64,000 nt of DNA from Sphaerobacter sp. (GCA_029961075.1 JASBVL010000034.1:24242-88241); one strand, 5' to 3'; positions 25,291 to 33,176 are shown, counted from the stretch's first letter. Translations and numbers: made by a program. The notes: generated by a model not told the origin, from the letters alone.

Positions 25291-25500
25291 GTGGCTGACG
25301 TTCGGGTCACGGTCACTCGCAATGGCTCGTACCACATCCAGGGCAAGGTGCTCCTGGTTGACCATCAGGGGAACGAGATCCCGTACGAGGGGGACGAGGT
25401 GTGGCTGTGCCGCTGTGGCCAGTCGCAGACCAAGCCGTTCTGTGACGGGAGCCACAAGCGGGTGTGGTCCAAGGACAATCCGGACCGGCCGAATCCGTAG
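25291..25500 (+). CDS. CDGSH iron-sulfur (mitoNEET-type) protein
   Basis: Small 2Fe-2S protein of 69 residues. The signature CRCGQSQTKPFCDGSH gives the three-Cys, one-His ligands C40, C42, C51 and H55. A beta-rich N-terminal part (VTVTRNGSYHIQGKVLLVD) precedes it. The GTG at 25291 follows GGAGGAGGAG, an excellent ribosome binding site. A Rieske protein and a flavoprotein reductase follow, suggesting electron or cluster transfer among the three. There is no membrane anchor. The exact role of bacterial CDGSH proteins is poorly known. Confidence 0.92.
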   Translation: MADVRVTVTRNGSYHIQGKVLLVDHQGNEIPYEGDEVWLCRCGQSQTKPFCDGSHKRVWSKDNPDRPNP

Positions 25501-25603
25501 CCGAGCTGACGCCCGCCAGCGCCGCCGACCGCGTGCCGGGACGGCCGCCGAACACCATCCCGGGGACACGCACGGCCGGCGGGCCCGATAGGGGAGCAAT
25601 TGC

Positions 25604-25948
25604 ATGCCAGGATCGAGTGACGACTACGTGCGGGTGATGCCCGTTGACGAGATCGCGGAGGCGGAGATCTACGAGTTCGAGGTGGACGGCGAGCCGCGGA
25701 TCCTGACCCGCGTCGGCGACGAGATCTTCGCCTGCGACGGGATCTGCACGCATGAGTATGCCGAGCTGGCCGAGGGGGAGATCGAAGACCACGTGGTCTA
25801 CTGCCCGCTCCACGGCTCCGGGTTCGATCTGCGCACCGGGGCGGTCACGAGCCTGCCGGCGGTGACGCCGCTCCCGATCTATGACGTGAAGATCGAAGGC
25901 GGGCAGGTGTTCGTCTCGCGCCGGCCGCGCGGCGAGAGCGGAGCGTAG
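25604..25948 (+). CDS. Rieske-type 2Fe-2S ferredoxin
   Basis: Soluble electron carrier of 114 residues. The Rieske ligands are C48 and H50 (ICTHEYAEL) and C67 and H70 (YCPLHGSGFDLRTG). The fold matches the ferredoxin component of ring-hydroxylating oxygenases and NirD-like proteins. ATG at 25604 with GGGGAG upstream. Only three bases separate its stop from the reductase gene, so the two are cotranscribed; no oxygenase large subunit is nearby. Confidence 0.93.
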   Translation: MPGSSDDYVRVMPVDEIAEAEIYEFEVDGEPRILTRVGDEIFACDGICTHEYAELAEGEIEDHVVYCPLHGSGFDLRTGAVTSLPAVTPLPIYDVKIEGGQVFVSRRPRGESGA

Positions 25949-25951
25949 CCG

Positions 25952-27190
25952 ATGGCGCGCCGGCCGGTATCCGTCCTGCTCGGGGCCGGGGTCGCTGGCC
26001 ACTTCGCGGCCGATGCCCTGCGCCAGGCCGGCTTCGATGGACAGGTGCTCCTGATCGGTGCCGAGCCGGTGCGGCCCTACGATCGCCCGTCGTTGTCCAA
26101 GGGCTTCCTCCAGGGGCAGAAGGAGGCCGACGCGCTCTTCTTCCGGCCGGAGGCGTTCTACCGCGAGCGGGACATCGAGCTGCTGCTCGGCCGCCGCGCC
26201 GTCGCCCTCGACGTCGCCGCGCGGCGGGTGGCGCTCGACTCCGGCGAGTCGGTGCGCTACGACAAGCTGCTGATCGCGACCGGGGCCGGCCCGATCCGGC
26301 CGCGCCTGCCGGGGTTTGACCTGTCCGGCGTCCACGTGCTGCGCTCGCTAGCGGACGCGACCGCGCTGCGGGAGGACCTGGCGGCGGCCGAGCGGGTGGT
26401 GATCGTCGGCGCCGGGTTCATCGGCTGCGAGGTGGCGGCCAGTGCCCGGGCGCTCGGGCGTGCGGTGACGCTGGTCGACCTGCTGACGGCGCCGATGGGC
26501 CACGTGCTCGGCGATGAGCTGGCGGCGGTCTACGCCGAGCTGCACCGCGCCCACGGGGTGGACCTGCGCATGGGCCGCCGGGTGGTGGAGCTGCGCGGGC
26601 AGGGCCGCGTCGAGGAGGCGGTGCTGGACGACGGCACGCGGCTCGTCTGCGACGTGGTGGTGGTCGGCGTGGGGGTGCGGCCGGAGGCCGGGCTGGCCGC
26701 CGACGCGGGGCTGGCGGTGGACCGCGGCATCCTGGTCGACGAGCACGGCGCGACCAGCGCGCTGGATGTGTACGCGGCCGGCGATGTGGCCTACTGGTGG
26801 CACCCGACGCTGGGCCGGCGGCTGATGGTCGAGCACTTCGACCACGCCGGGATGCAGGGCGCGGCGGTGGGGCGCGCGATGGCGGGCCAGCCGGAGTCGT
26901 ACGCGCCGGTGCCGTCCTTCTGGACCGACCAGTACGACACGACGCTGCAGTACTACGGCTACCCGATCGGGTGGGACCAGGTGGTGCTGCGGGGCGAGCC
27001 GTCCGCCTTCGCGGTGTCGGCCTTCTACCTGGTCGGGGGGCGGGTCGTGGCGGCGGCGATGCTCAACCGTCCGAAGGAGCACCGCGCCGCCCGCCGGCTG
27101 GTGGCGGCCAGGGCCGCGGTGGAGCCGGCCGTGCTGGCCGACCCCGACACCGACCTGCGGGCGCTGGCGAAGCAGCTCGCGGGGGAGTAG
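25952..27190 (+). CDS. NAD(P)H-dependent ferredoxin reductase (FAD pyridine nucleotide-disulfide family)
   Basis: Flavoprotein of 412 residues that should pass electrons from NAD(P)H to the neighbouring Rieske protein. The FAD-binding start is VLLGAGVAGHFAADAL (GxGxxG), the first ATG motif is LLIATGAGP, the NAD-binding fold is VVIVGAGFIGCEVAASARAL, and the second FAD block is TSALDVYAAGDVA. The C-terminal reductase domain (about 320-412) matches BphA4/rubredoxin reductases. No redox-active CxxC is present, as expected for this class. ATG at 25952. It closes the CDGSH-Rieske-reductase cluster. Confidence 0.92.
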   Translation: MARRPVSVLLGAGVAGHFAADALRQAGFDGQVLLIGAEPVRPYDRPSLSKGFLQGQKEADALFFRPEAFYRERDIELLLGRRAVALDVAARRVALDSGESVRYDKLLIATGAGPIRPRLPGFDLSGVHVLRSLADATALREDLAAAERVVIVGAGFIGCEVAASARALGRAVTLVDLLTAPMGHVLGDELAAVYAELHRAHGVDLRMGRRVVELRGQGRVEEAVLDDGTRLVCDVVVVGVGVRPEAGLAADAGLAVDRGILVDEHGATSALDVYAAGDVAYWWHPTLGRRLMVEHFDHAGMQGAAVGRAMAGQPESYAPVPSFWTDQYDTTLQYYGYPIGWDQVVLRGEPSAFAVSAFYLVGGRVVAAAMLNRPKEHRAARRLVAARAAVEPAVLADPDTDLRALAKQLAGE

Positions 27191-27199
27191 GGACGGCAG

Positions 27200-27462
27200 G
27201 CGTCACGCGTCACGCGTACTGCGTGATGCGTATTGCGTATTCCGTGGTGCGTGATGCATGTTGCGTCGTGCGTGTTGCGTGTGACGTGTTCCGTGCGCTT
27301 CCCCCCCTCCCCAGGTGGGAGACAGCCTGACGAGTGACACCTCGCCCCTCCCCACTCCCCCATGTGGGGAGACGGGCTGGGGGATCGCCTCGCTCCCCCC
27401 TCTCCCAACTTTGGGAGGGGCCGGGGGTGAGGGCCACGCAATACGCAGTACGCAACACGCAC
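27200..27462. repeat. Composite intergenic repeat C (14 in-phase heptamers)
   Basis: Between convergent genes. From 27200 to 27297 there are fourteen heptamers in strict 7-bp register: GCGTCAC twice, GCGTACT, GCGTGAT, GCGTATT twice, CCGTGGT, GCGTGAT, GCATGTT, GCGTCGT, GCGTGTT, GCGTGTG, ACGTGTT, CCGTGCG. The centre holds two C-rich/G-rich hairpins (CCCCAC...GTGGGG near 27349-27371; CCCTCTCCC/GGGAGGGG near 27400-27420) and GGGGGTGAGGG. The right arm (27435-27462) has four heptamers in the opposite orientation: CACGCAA, TACGCAG, TACGCAA, CACGCAC. Confidence 0.87.
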
Positions 27463-27468
27463 TGGCGG

Positions 27469-28332
27469 CTACCGGAGCTCGGGGCCGCCGTTCTTGCGGC
27501 CCTCGCCGAGCTCCTGGGCGCGCTTGTAGGCGGCCCAGACCGCCTGGGCGATGACGGTGCGCAGGCCGCCCTTCTCCATCTGGTAGAGCGCGGCGGCGGT
27601 GGTGCCGCCCGGCGTCGTGACCATGTTGCGCAGCTCGGCCGGGTGCTTGCCCGAGGCGCGGGCGAAGAGCACCGAGCCGAGCATCGTCTGGTACACGAGC
27701 TGCTCGGCCGTGCGGCGGTGCAGGCCGAGGTGGACCCCGGCGTCGACCAGCGCCTCCATCATCTGGAAGACGTAGGCCGGGCCGGAGCCGCTCAGCGCCG
27801 TGGCCATGTCGATCTGGTCCTCGGCGTCGACGCGCACGGTCAGTCCCATGGCGCGGAGGACGGCGTCGACCAGCTCCTGCCTGCGGTCGTCGACACCGGC
27901 CGCGGCGTACCAGGCGGTGACGCCGCTGCCGATCTGCGCCGGGGTGTTCGGCATGGCCCGCACGATGGCGCCGTGCTGAAGCCCGGCGCTGAGGCGGGCG
28001 ACGGTGGCGCCGGGGATGATCGAGACGACGACCTGCTCCGGGCGCAGCGTGCCGGCGAGGTCCCGCAGGACGGCGTCGAGGGTCTGCGGCTTGACGGTGA
28101 GCATGACCAGGTCCGCCTCGGCCGCCGCCTCCCGGTTGTCGGCGACGATGCGGACGCCGTAGCGGTCGGCCAGCTCCTGGCGCCGGGCCGGGAGCGGCTC
28201 ACCGCCGCTGATCTGGCGCGGCGCGACCAGCTCGCCGCGCAGCAAGGCCGACATGATGGCCTCGGCCATGACCCCGCAGCCGATGAAGGCGATCCGTGCG
28301 TCGCGCAGGATGTCCTGCCCCGTCCGCTCCAT
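27469..28332 (-). CDS. proC: Pyrroline-5-carboxylate reductase
   Basis: Last enzyme of proline biosynthesis, 287 residues, reducing pyrroline-5-carboxylate with NAD(P)H. The N-terminal Rossmann motif is IAFIGCGVMAEAIMSALL; VKPQTLDAVLRDL and VRAMPNTPAQIGSG follow. The C-terminal signature is ALSGSGPAYVFQMMEALVDA and TTPGGTTAAALYQME. ATG at 28332 behind GGGAGGAG. A 360-nt leader with a proline-rich upstream ORF precedes it. The gene ends seven bases from composite repeat C. Confidence 0.95.
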   Translation of the reverse strand: MERTGQDILRDARIAFIGCGVMAEAIMSALLRGELVAPRQISGGEPLPARRQELADRYGVRIVADNREAAAEADLVMLTVKPQTLDAVLRDLAGTLRPEQVVVSIIPGATVARLSAGLQHGAIVRAMPNTPAQIGSGVTAWYAAAGVDDRRQELVDAVLRAMGLTVRVDAEDQIDMATALSGSGPAYVFQMMEALVDAGVHLGLHRRTAEQLVYQTMLGSVLFARASGKHPAELRNMVTTPGGTTAAALYQMEKGGLRTVIAQAVWAAYKRAQELGEGRKNGGPELR

Positions 28333-28424
28333 GATTGGCTCCTCCCGGGCGCGCCGCTCGGGGCGGCGGCGCCGTGATCGTGACGTCGGTTGGCCTGTGG
28401 GGTGTCTGGGCCCTCACACACCGA

Positions 28425-28446
28425 GCGGGTGCCGACTGGCACCCGC
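28425..28446 (-). promoter_or_regulatory. Hairpin in the proC leader
   Basis: Perfect inverted repeat GCGGGTGCC, 4-nt loop, GGCACCCGC, about 25 nt after the stop of the upstream ORF and about 95 nt before the proC start. No T-run follows, so it is not a classic terminator; it could pair alternatively or pause polymerase. Confidence 0.4.
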
Positions 28447-28472
28447 CCCACTCGGAAATCGCGTCGATCGAC

Positions 28473-28634
28473 TCAGCAGGGATCTCCGAGGGCAGCGGGT
28501 GGAGGGCCGCCGGTAGGGTCCGGGGCAGGGAGCGGGCCGAGGAGCGCGGGCGCGGCGGCGCGCAGCAGCGACTGGCCGACCGCCTGGGCGCGGTCGAGTG
28601 GGCGGTGGTGATGGGCGGCGTCGCGCGTGCGCAT
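28473..28634 (-). CDS. Possible proline-rich leader peptide/upstream ORF of proC
   Basis: A 53-codon frame with an ideal GGAGGAG six bases before its ATG. The product begins MRTRDAAHHHRPLDRAQ and its last 25 residues contain ten prolines (GPLPAPDPTGGPPPAALGDP, then C and stop). It lies between a sigma-70-like promoter at 28700-28727 and proC and is followed by a hairpin. A ribosome slowed at proline codons could couple proline supply to proC expression. It may instead be a chance frame in GC-rich DNA, where CCN codons are frequent; no family is recognised. Confidence 0.35.
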   Translation of the reverse strand: MRTRDAAHHHRPLDRAQAVGQSLLRAAAPALLGPLPAPDPTGGPPPAALGDPC

Positions 28635-28697
28635 CCTGTCTCCTCCAGCAACCCGCGCGGCGCGGCGCGGGCGCGGCAGGCTGATCTCGTGTGCCCG

Positions 28698-29756
28698 CTA
28701 TTCTACACCCTGGGCAGCCTGAGGCAAGCGGCCGGCGCGCAGCAGCCCATGCGCGGCCGCGTGCGCCATGACGGCGTCGACGTCGATGGTGCGCGGGCCG
28801 TCGCTGCGCAGCCAGACCGTGGCGCGGTCGGCGGGGGTCAGCTCGATCTCGCGCTCGCCGTCGAGCGCCAGGCAGCCGAGCGCGGGGGTCAGCGGCACCG
28901 CCTGGCCGGGGGCGATCCGGCGCCACTCGGCCACGCCGACCGGCAGGATGAGCCCCGGGGCCAGCGGCGCGTGGACCACCAGCGGTGCCGTGGCCGGGTC
29001 GGCCAGGCGGAGGTAGAGCGCCTCCCCCGCGCCGCGCGGGAGCGGATCGACCAGCGCGGCGGTGCCGGAGAGGCCGACCGCGCCCGGCTGGGCGAAGGCG
29101 ACGATCACCTCCGTGATCGCCTCGGCCCGCCAGAGGGCGCGGGAGCCGATCCAGGGGTCGGTGCTGAGCGCGACGTCCACGAGCGCCAGCTCCTCGCGGG
29201 GGGTCGCGCCCTCGACCTGCACTGTGAGTCGCGCCTCTTGCCGCAGAGCGCGTTCCGGCGCCACCTGGCCGGTGGCGAGGAACCCGGTCGCGAGGCCGGC
29301 GATGGTGGCCTCGCGGAGCTGGGGGAAGGCGTTATTGGTGCCGGTGGAGAGGGTGCACAGGGGCGTGTCGCCGCAGTGCGTGGCGACGACCCGGTGGGTG
29401 CCGTCGCCCCCCAGGACGACGATGGCGGCGACGCCGGCCTCGACCAGCAGCCGGGTCGCGAGGGCGCTGTCCTCCGGGCCGTCGTGGAGCGGCATATCCA
29501 GGGTCGTCAGCGCCGGGAGCCGGGGCGGGTGGGGGTCGGTGTGGTGGGCGCGCAGGTTGCGCTCCAGGCTCTCGCCGAGGCCGGCGCCGGCCGGCATGAG
29601 CAGGACCTGCTCCACGCCGACCGCGCCGAGACCGACGAGGAGGCGGTAGATCATCCGCCCCTTCTCGGCGTTGTCGAAGACGGAGGCGCCGCTGACGAGG
29701 CGGCGGATGTCCCGGCCCGAGGCGGGGTTGGCGATGACGCCGACGGTCGCAGGCAT
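28698..29756 (-). CDS. acoX: AcoX-like ATP-NAD kinase-fold protein of the acetoin operon
   Basis: Soluble protein of 352 residues with the NAD-kinase fold: VIANPASGRDIRRLV, the nucleotide-binding VVLGGDGTHRVVA and LSTGTNNAFP. AcoX proteins accompany acetoin dehydrogenase genes in many bacteria; their biochemical role is unresolved and NAD phosphorylation is unproven. ATG at 29756, four bases after the acoC stop, makes it the last gene of the aco operon. Its final codons overlap the predicted proC promoter. Confidence 0.85.
   Translation of the reverse strand: MPATVGVIANPASGRDIRRLVSGASVFDNAEKGRMIYRLLVGLGAVGVEQVLLMPAGAGLGESLERNLRAHHTDPHPPRLPALTTLDMPLHDGPEDSALATRLLVEAGVAAIVVLGGDGTHRVVATHCGDTPLCTLSTGTNNAFPQLREATIAGLATGFLATGQVAPERALRQEARLTVQVEGATPREELALVDVALSTDPWIGSRALWRAEAITEVIVAFAQPGAVGLSGTAALVDPLPRGAGEALYLRLADPATAPLVVHAPLAPGLILPVGVAEWRRIAPGQAVPLTPALGCLALDGEREIELTPADRATVWLRSDGPRTIDVDAVMAHAAAHGLLRAGRLPQAAQGVE
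28700..28727 (-). promoter_or_regulatory. Candidate proC promoter
   Basis: -35 TTGCCT (28722-28727), 16-bp spacer, -10 TAGAAT (28700-28705). It lies inside the last codons of acoX and would give proC a leader of about 360 nt containing the proline-rich ORF. Confidence 0.45.
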
Positions 29757-29760
29757 GGCC

Positions 29761-30891
29761 TTACGCGTCCGCCTCGGCCAGGAAGCGGTCGATCAGGCGG
29801 GTCACCTCCCCCGCCGCCTCCATCTGCACCGAGTGCCCCTTCCCCTCGATGATGGTCACCTGCGCCCGCTCGGGGAGCGCCCGCGCGTGGTCGGCGGGGA
29901 TCACCCGGTCCTCGCGGCCCCAGATGCCCAGCACCGGCAGGGACGTCGCCGCCAGCGCCGGAGCCAGGTCGATCGCCTGTCGCCCGCCCGGGAAGAGGCG
30001 GTCGGCCAGCGTGCGCAGCGCCTGGTCGACGCCGTCGATGCGCTTGGCGCGCAGCGTGTCCTCCACGAGCTGGCGGGTGACGAGTGCCGGGTCGGCGAAG
30101 AGCATGGCCAGGACCGGGGTCATCTGCCGGCGCGAGCTGGCGGCGATGAAGCCCTCGATGTACTCCCGGTTGATCTCGGGGCCGAGCCCGGCGCTGGCGA
30201 TGAGGGTCAGCGAGCTGACGCGCGCGGGGTGGGCCGCGGCGGCGGCCATGGCGGTCGCCCCGCCCATCGAGTGCCCGACCAGGTGGGCGCGCGCGATGCC
30301 CAGCGCGTCCATGAAGCCAACGACGGTGGCGGCCAGCGTGTCGAGGGTGCCGTCGCCGACGTCCTTGCTCGAGCCCCCGTGCCCGGGCAGGTCGAGGGCG
30401 TAGACGGTGCGGCCGTCGGCCAGCGCCTCGTGGTTGAAGAGCCAGGTGTTGAGGTCGCCGCCGAAGCCGTGGATCAGGATGACCGCCGGGCCGTCCTCGC
30501 CGTGCTTCAGGTAGCGGATCGTCCGGTCGCCGACGGCGACGTGCTCCGGGGCCGGGCCGGTCTCGCCCGTCTCGGCGGGCGGCACGAAGGTCGCGCGGAA
30601 CTCGGCGATCAGGCGCTCGATCTGCTCCTCCGGGGTCGTCGCGTCGGCGATGACGCCGAGCATGCCGCCGACGGGGATGACCTGACCGACCTCGGCGACG
30701 CGGCGGCGGAGGATGCCCTCGGCCGGCGCCTCGACGACGCCGTTGATCTTCTCCGTCTCGACCTCGGCGACCTCATCGCCGGGCCGGATGACGCTGCCCT
30801 CCTCGACCAACCAGCTCACCAGTCGGCCCTCGGTCATCGAGAGTCCCCACTTGGGCATGGTCAGCTTGACGATGGAGGTGTCGGTGGTCAT
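29761..30891 (-). CDS. acoC: Acetoin dehydrogenase E2 (lipoyl domain plus alpha/beta-hydrolase acetyltransferase)
   Basis: Dihydrolipoyl acetyltransferase of 376 residues. Residues 1-85 are a lipoyl domain with K48 (VETEKINGVVEAP) as the lipoylated lysine. From about 120 the protein is an alpha/beta hydrolase: VILIHGFGGD, nucleophile S208 in LVGHSMGGATAM, the acid in GREDRVIP and the histidine in GKGHSVQMEA. This fusion, in place of a catalytic CAT-like domain, is the AcoC architecture. It accepts the acetyl group from acetoin cleavage and makes acetyl-CoA. ATG at 30891 overlaps the acoB stop (ATGA), with GGAGGT inside the end of acoB. Confidence 0.94.
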   Translation of the reverse strand: MTTDTSIVKLTMPKWGLSMTEGRLVSWLVEEGSVIRPGDEVAEVETEKINGVVEAPAEGILRRRVAEVGQVIPVGGMLGVIADATTPEEQIERLIAEFRATFVPPAETGETGPAPEHVAVGDRTIRYLKHGEDGPAVILIHGFGGDLNTWLFNHEALADGRTVYALDLPGHGGSSKDVGDGTLDTLAATVVGFMDALGIARAHLVGHSMGGATAMAAAAAHPARVSSLTLIASAGLGPEINREYIEGFIAASSRRQMTPVLAMLFADPALVTRQLVEDTLRAKRIDGVDQALRTLADRLFPGGRQAIDLAPALAATSLPVLGIWGREDRVIPADHARALPERAQVTIIEGKGHSVQMEAAGEVTRLIDRFLAEADA

Positions 30892-31916
30892 GCGGTGACC
30901 TCCGCTCCCTTCCCGGCGACCTGGCGCACGGCGTCGACGATGCGGGCCGGGCTCGGGACGAAGGCGTCCTCCAGCGTCGGGCTGAAGGGCACCGGCGCGT
31001 GCGGCGCGGTGACCATCTGGATGGGTGCCTTGAGCGCCGAGAAGCAGTGCTGGGCGACCTGCGCCGCCACGTCGCTGGCGAAGCCGCAGCGCGGGTAGGC
31101 CTCGTCGACGACCACGAGCCGCCCGGTCCGCTCGACGCTCTCGAAGATGGTCTCGGTGTCGAGCGGCGAGGTGGTGCGCGGGTCGACGATCTCACACGCG
31201 ATCCCCTCGGCGGCGAGCGTGTCGGCCGCCTGCTGGGCCATGCTGACCATCCGGCCGAGGGCGACGATGGTCACGTCGTCCCCCTCGCGGACGTAGGCGG
31301 CCTCGCCGAAGGGGATGGTGTAGGACTCCTCGGGGACGTCGCCCTCCATGGTGTAGAGCACCTTGTGCTCGAAGAAGATGACCGGGTCGTCGTCGCGGAT
31401 GGCCTGGATGAGCAGGCCCTTGGCGTCGTAGGGGTTGGAGGGAACGACGACCTTCAGCCCGGGGATGTGGGTGAAGATCGGGTAGAGGGCCTGGGAGTGC
31501 TGGGCGGCGGCGCGGATGCCGGCGCCGTACATGGTGCGGATGACGACGGGGGTCCTGGCCTTGCCGCCGAACATGTAGCGGAACTTGGCGGCCTGGTTGA
31601 AGATCTGGTCGAAGCAGACGCCCATGAAGTCGACGAACATCAGCTCGGCCACCGGGCGGAGGCCGCTGGCGGCCCCGCCGATGGCGGCGCCGATGAAGGC
31701 GGACTCGCTGATCGGGGTATCGAGGACGCGGTCATTGAACTGGGTCCAGAGCCCCTTGGTGACGCCCAGCGGGCCGCCCCAGGCGTCGCCCTGCTGCCCG
31801 TTGGCGCCGGCCCCGCCGGAGATGTCCTCGCCGAGCAGGACCACCGTCGGGTCGCGGCGCATCTCCTGCGCGAGCGCCTCGTTGATCGCCTGCTGGAACG
31901 TGAGCCGTCGAGCCAT
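30888..31916 (-). CDS. acoB: Acetoin dehydrogenase E1 beta subunit
   Basis: Transketolase-like E1 beta chain of 342 residues, partner of AcoA in thiamine-diphosphate-dependent cleavage of acetoin. The N-terminal block FQQAINEALAQEMRRDPTVV, LLGEDISGGAGANGQQ and DTPISESAFIGAAIGGA are typical, as are VVIRTMYGAGIRAAAQHSQ and the C-terminal TEIF-like DPRTTSPLDTETIFESV. ATG at 31916 follows GGAGGG by eight bases; 25 further in-frame codons upstream are not conserved. Second gene of the aco operon. Confidence 0.94.
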   Translation of the reverse strand: MARRLTFQQAINEALAQEMRRDPTVVLLGEDISGGAGANGQQGDAWGGPLGVTKGLWTQFNDRVLDTPISESAFIGAAIGGAASGLRPVAELMFVDFMGVCFDQIFNQAAKFRYMFGGKARTPVVIRTMYGAGIRAAAQHSQALYPIFTHIPGLKVVVPSNPYDAKGLLIQAIRDDDPVIFFEHKVLYTMEGDVPEESYTIPFGEAAYVREGDDVTIVALGRMVSMAQQAADTLAAEGIACEIVDPRTTSPLDTETIFESVERTGRLVVVDEAYPRCGFASDVAAQVAQHCFSALKAPIQMVTAPHAPVPFSPTLEDAFVPSPARIVDAVRQVAGKGAEVTA

Positions 31917-32031
31917 GTCTGCACCCTCCGTCTGCTGGGCGAACAGCGCTGCCCGGCGTCGTGGCGGTCGGGGCGGCGGCATGCGGGACACCTCCGGCCC
32001 CGACCGGGGGCGTGTTGCGGGCGGCGCCCGG

Positions 32032-33033
32032 CTAGTAGGTGACGTAGACGTCGGTCACGAGGTCCGCCAGGTCGGGGTCCGGTGCGGCCTTGGCCTCGCG
32101 CACCGCGTCGTCGATCAGGGCGCGGACGTCCCGATCGATGGCGTCGAGCTCATCCCGAGTGATGACGCCGGTGGTGGTGACGCGCTCGGCGAAGCGGGTC
32201 AGGCAGTCGCGCGTCTGGCGGATGTGCTCGACCTCGTTGGGCGCGCGGTAGGTCTGCTGGTCGCCCTCGAAGTGCCCGTAGTAGCGGCTGACCTTGCACT
32301 CCAGTAGCGTCGGGCCGCCGCCAGCGCGGGCGCGGCGCACGGCCTCCCGCGCCGCCTCGTAGACGGCGAAGAAGTCGTGGCCGTCGACGATAACGCCGGG
32401 CAGGCCGAAGCCGTCGGCGCGCTTGGCGACGTCGATCCCCTTCTGGTGGTAGCGGCTGGAGGTGGACTCGGCGTAGCCGTTGTTCTCGACGACGAAGAGG
32501 ACGGGGAGGTTCCAGACGGCGGCCAGGTTCAGGCTCTCCAGGAAGGTGCCCTGGTTCGACCCCCCGTCGCCGACGAAGGCGACGCCGACCTGGTCGGTGC
32601 CGCGCATCTTGGCCGACAGCCCGACGCCGCAGATGAGCGGGGGCGCGCCGCCGACGATGCCGTTGGCGCCGAGCATGCCGAGGTCGAAGTCGGCGATGTG
32701 CATCGAGCCGCCCTTGCCCTTGCAGAGGCCGCCGCGCTTGCCATAGATCTCCTTCATCATCGCCTTGACGTCGCAGCCCTTGGCGATGGCGTGGCCGTGG
32801 CCGCGGTGGGTGCTGCCGACCCAGTCGTCCGGGCGCAGGTTGGCACAGATCCCGGCGGCGATGGCCTCTTCGCCCGCGTAGAGATGCACGAAGCCGGGGA
32901 TGTCGCCGGTGGCGAACTCCACGTGGAGCCGCTCCTCGAACTCCCGGATGGTGCGCATCACCCGGTAGGCGTCAAGCAGGTCCTCCCTGCTCAGATCGCC
33001 GAGGACGGTGGGCGGGGCTGCCGAGGTGGTCAT
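32032..33033 (-). CDS. acoA: Acetoin dehydrogenase E1 alpha subunit
   Basis: E1 alpha chain of 333 residues, first gene of the aco operon. Blocks include YRVMRTIREFEERLHVEF, STHRGHGHAIAKG, GGSMHIADF and the thiamine-diphosphate/Mg motif AFVGDGGSNQGTFLESLN, ending in NLPVLFVVENNGYAEST. ATG at 33033 follows AAGGAGG. Together with AcoB it decarboxylates or cleaves acetoin and passes the C2 unit to AcoC. A pyruvate dehydrogenase role is possible on sequence alone, but the AcoC architecture and acoX favour acetoin. No E3 gene lies in the operon. Confidence 0.93.
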   Translation of the reverse strand: MTTSAAPPTVLGDLSREDLLDAYRVMRTIREFEERLHVEFATGDIPGFVHLYAGEEAIAAGICANLRPDDWVGSTHRGHGHAIAKGCDVKAMMKEIYGKRGGLCKGKGGSMHIADFDLGMLGANGIVGGAPPLICGVGLSAKMRGTDQVGVAFVGDGGSNQGTFLESLNLAAVWNLPVLFVVENNGYAESTSSRYHQKGIDVAKRADGFGLPGVIVDGHDFFAVYEAAREAVRRARAGGGPTLLECKVSRYYGHFEGDQQTYRAPNEVEHIRQTRDCLTRFAERVTTTGVITRDELDAIDRDVRALIDDAVREAKAAPDPDLADLVTDVYVTY

Positions 33034-33083
33034 GGGATCCTCCTTCCCCGGGCCATGACTGTGTGAATGTGGTTGTGCTTCCC

Positions 33084-33112
33084 ATGGTAGCCCTCGGGAG
33101 ACGGCGCCGCAA
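33084..33112 (-). promoter_or_regulatory. Promoter of the aco operon
   Basis: Minus strand: -35 TTGCGG (33107-33112), 17-bp spacer, -10 TACCAT (33084-33089), leaving a leader of about 45 nt before acoA. No AcoR-type sigma-54 (GG-N10-GC) element was noticed. Confidence 0.55.
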
Positions 33113-33164
33113 GAGGTGGGGGCCGACGCACGCTGGAGCCGTGGTGCGCCGGCGGTGTCTGTGC

Positions 33165-33170
33165 TACTGT
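33165..33170 (+). promoter_or_regulatory. Candidate -10 of a leaderless transcript
   Basis: TACTGT ends six bases before the ATG of the RHH gene, the spacing seen in leaderless transcripts. No ribosome binding site precedes this ATG and no -35 is evident. Confidence 0.4.
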
Positions 33171-33176
33171 TGATGC

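Noticed and set aside
28333..28697. T-box riboswitch before proC
   Set aside because: I looked for the T-box consensus (TGGnACCGCG) and a specifier stem and did not find them; the hairpin present has a different sequence and no terminator tail.
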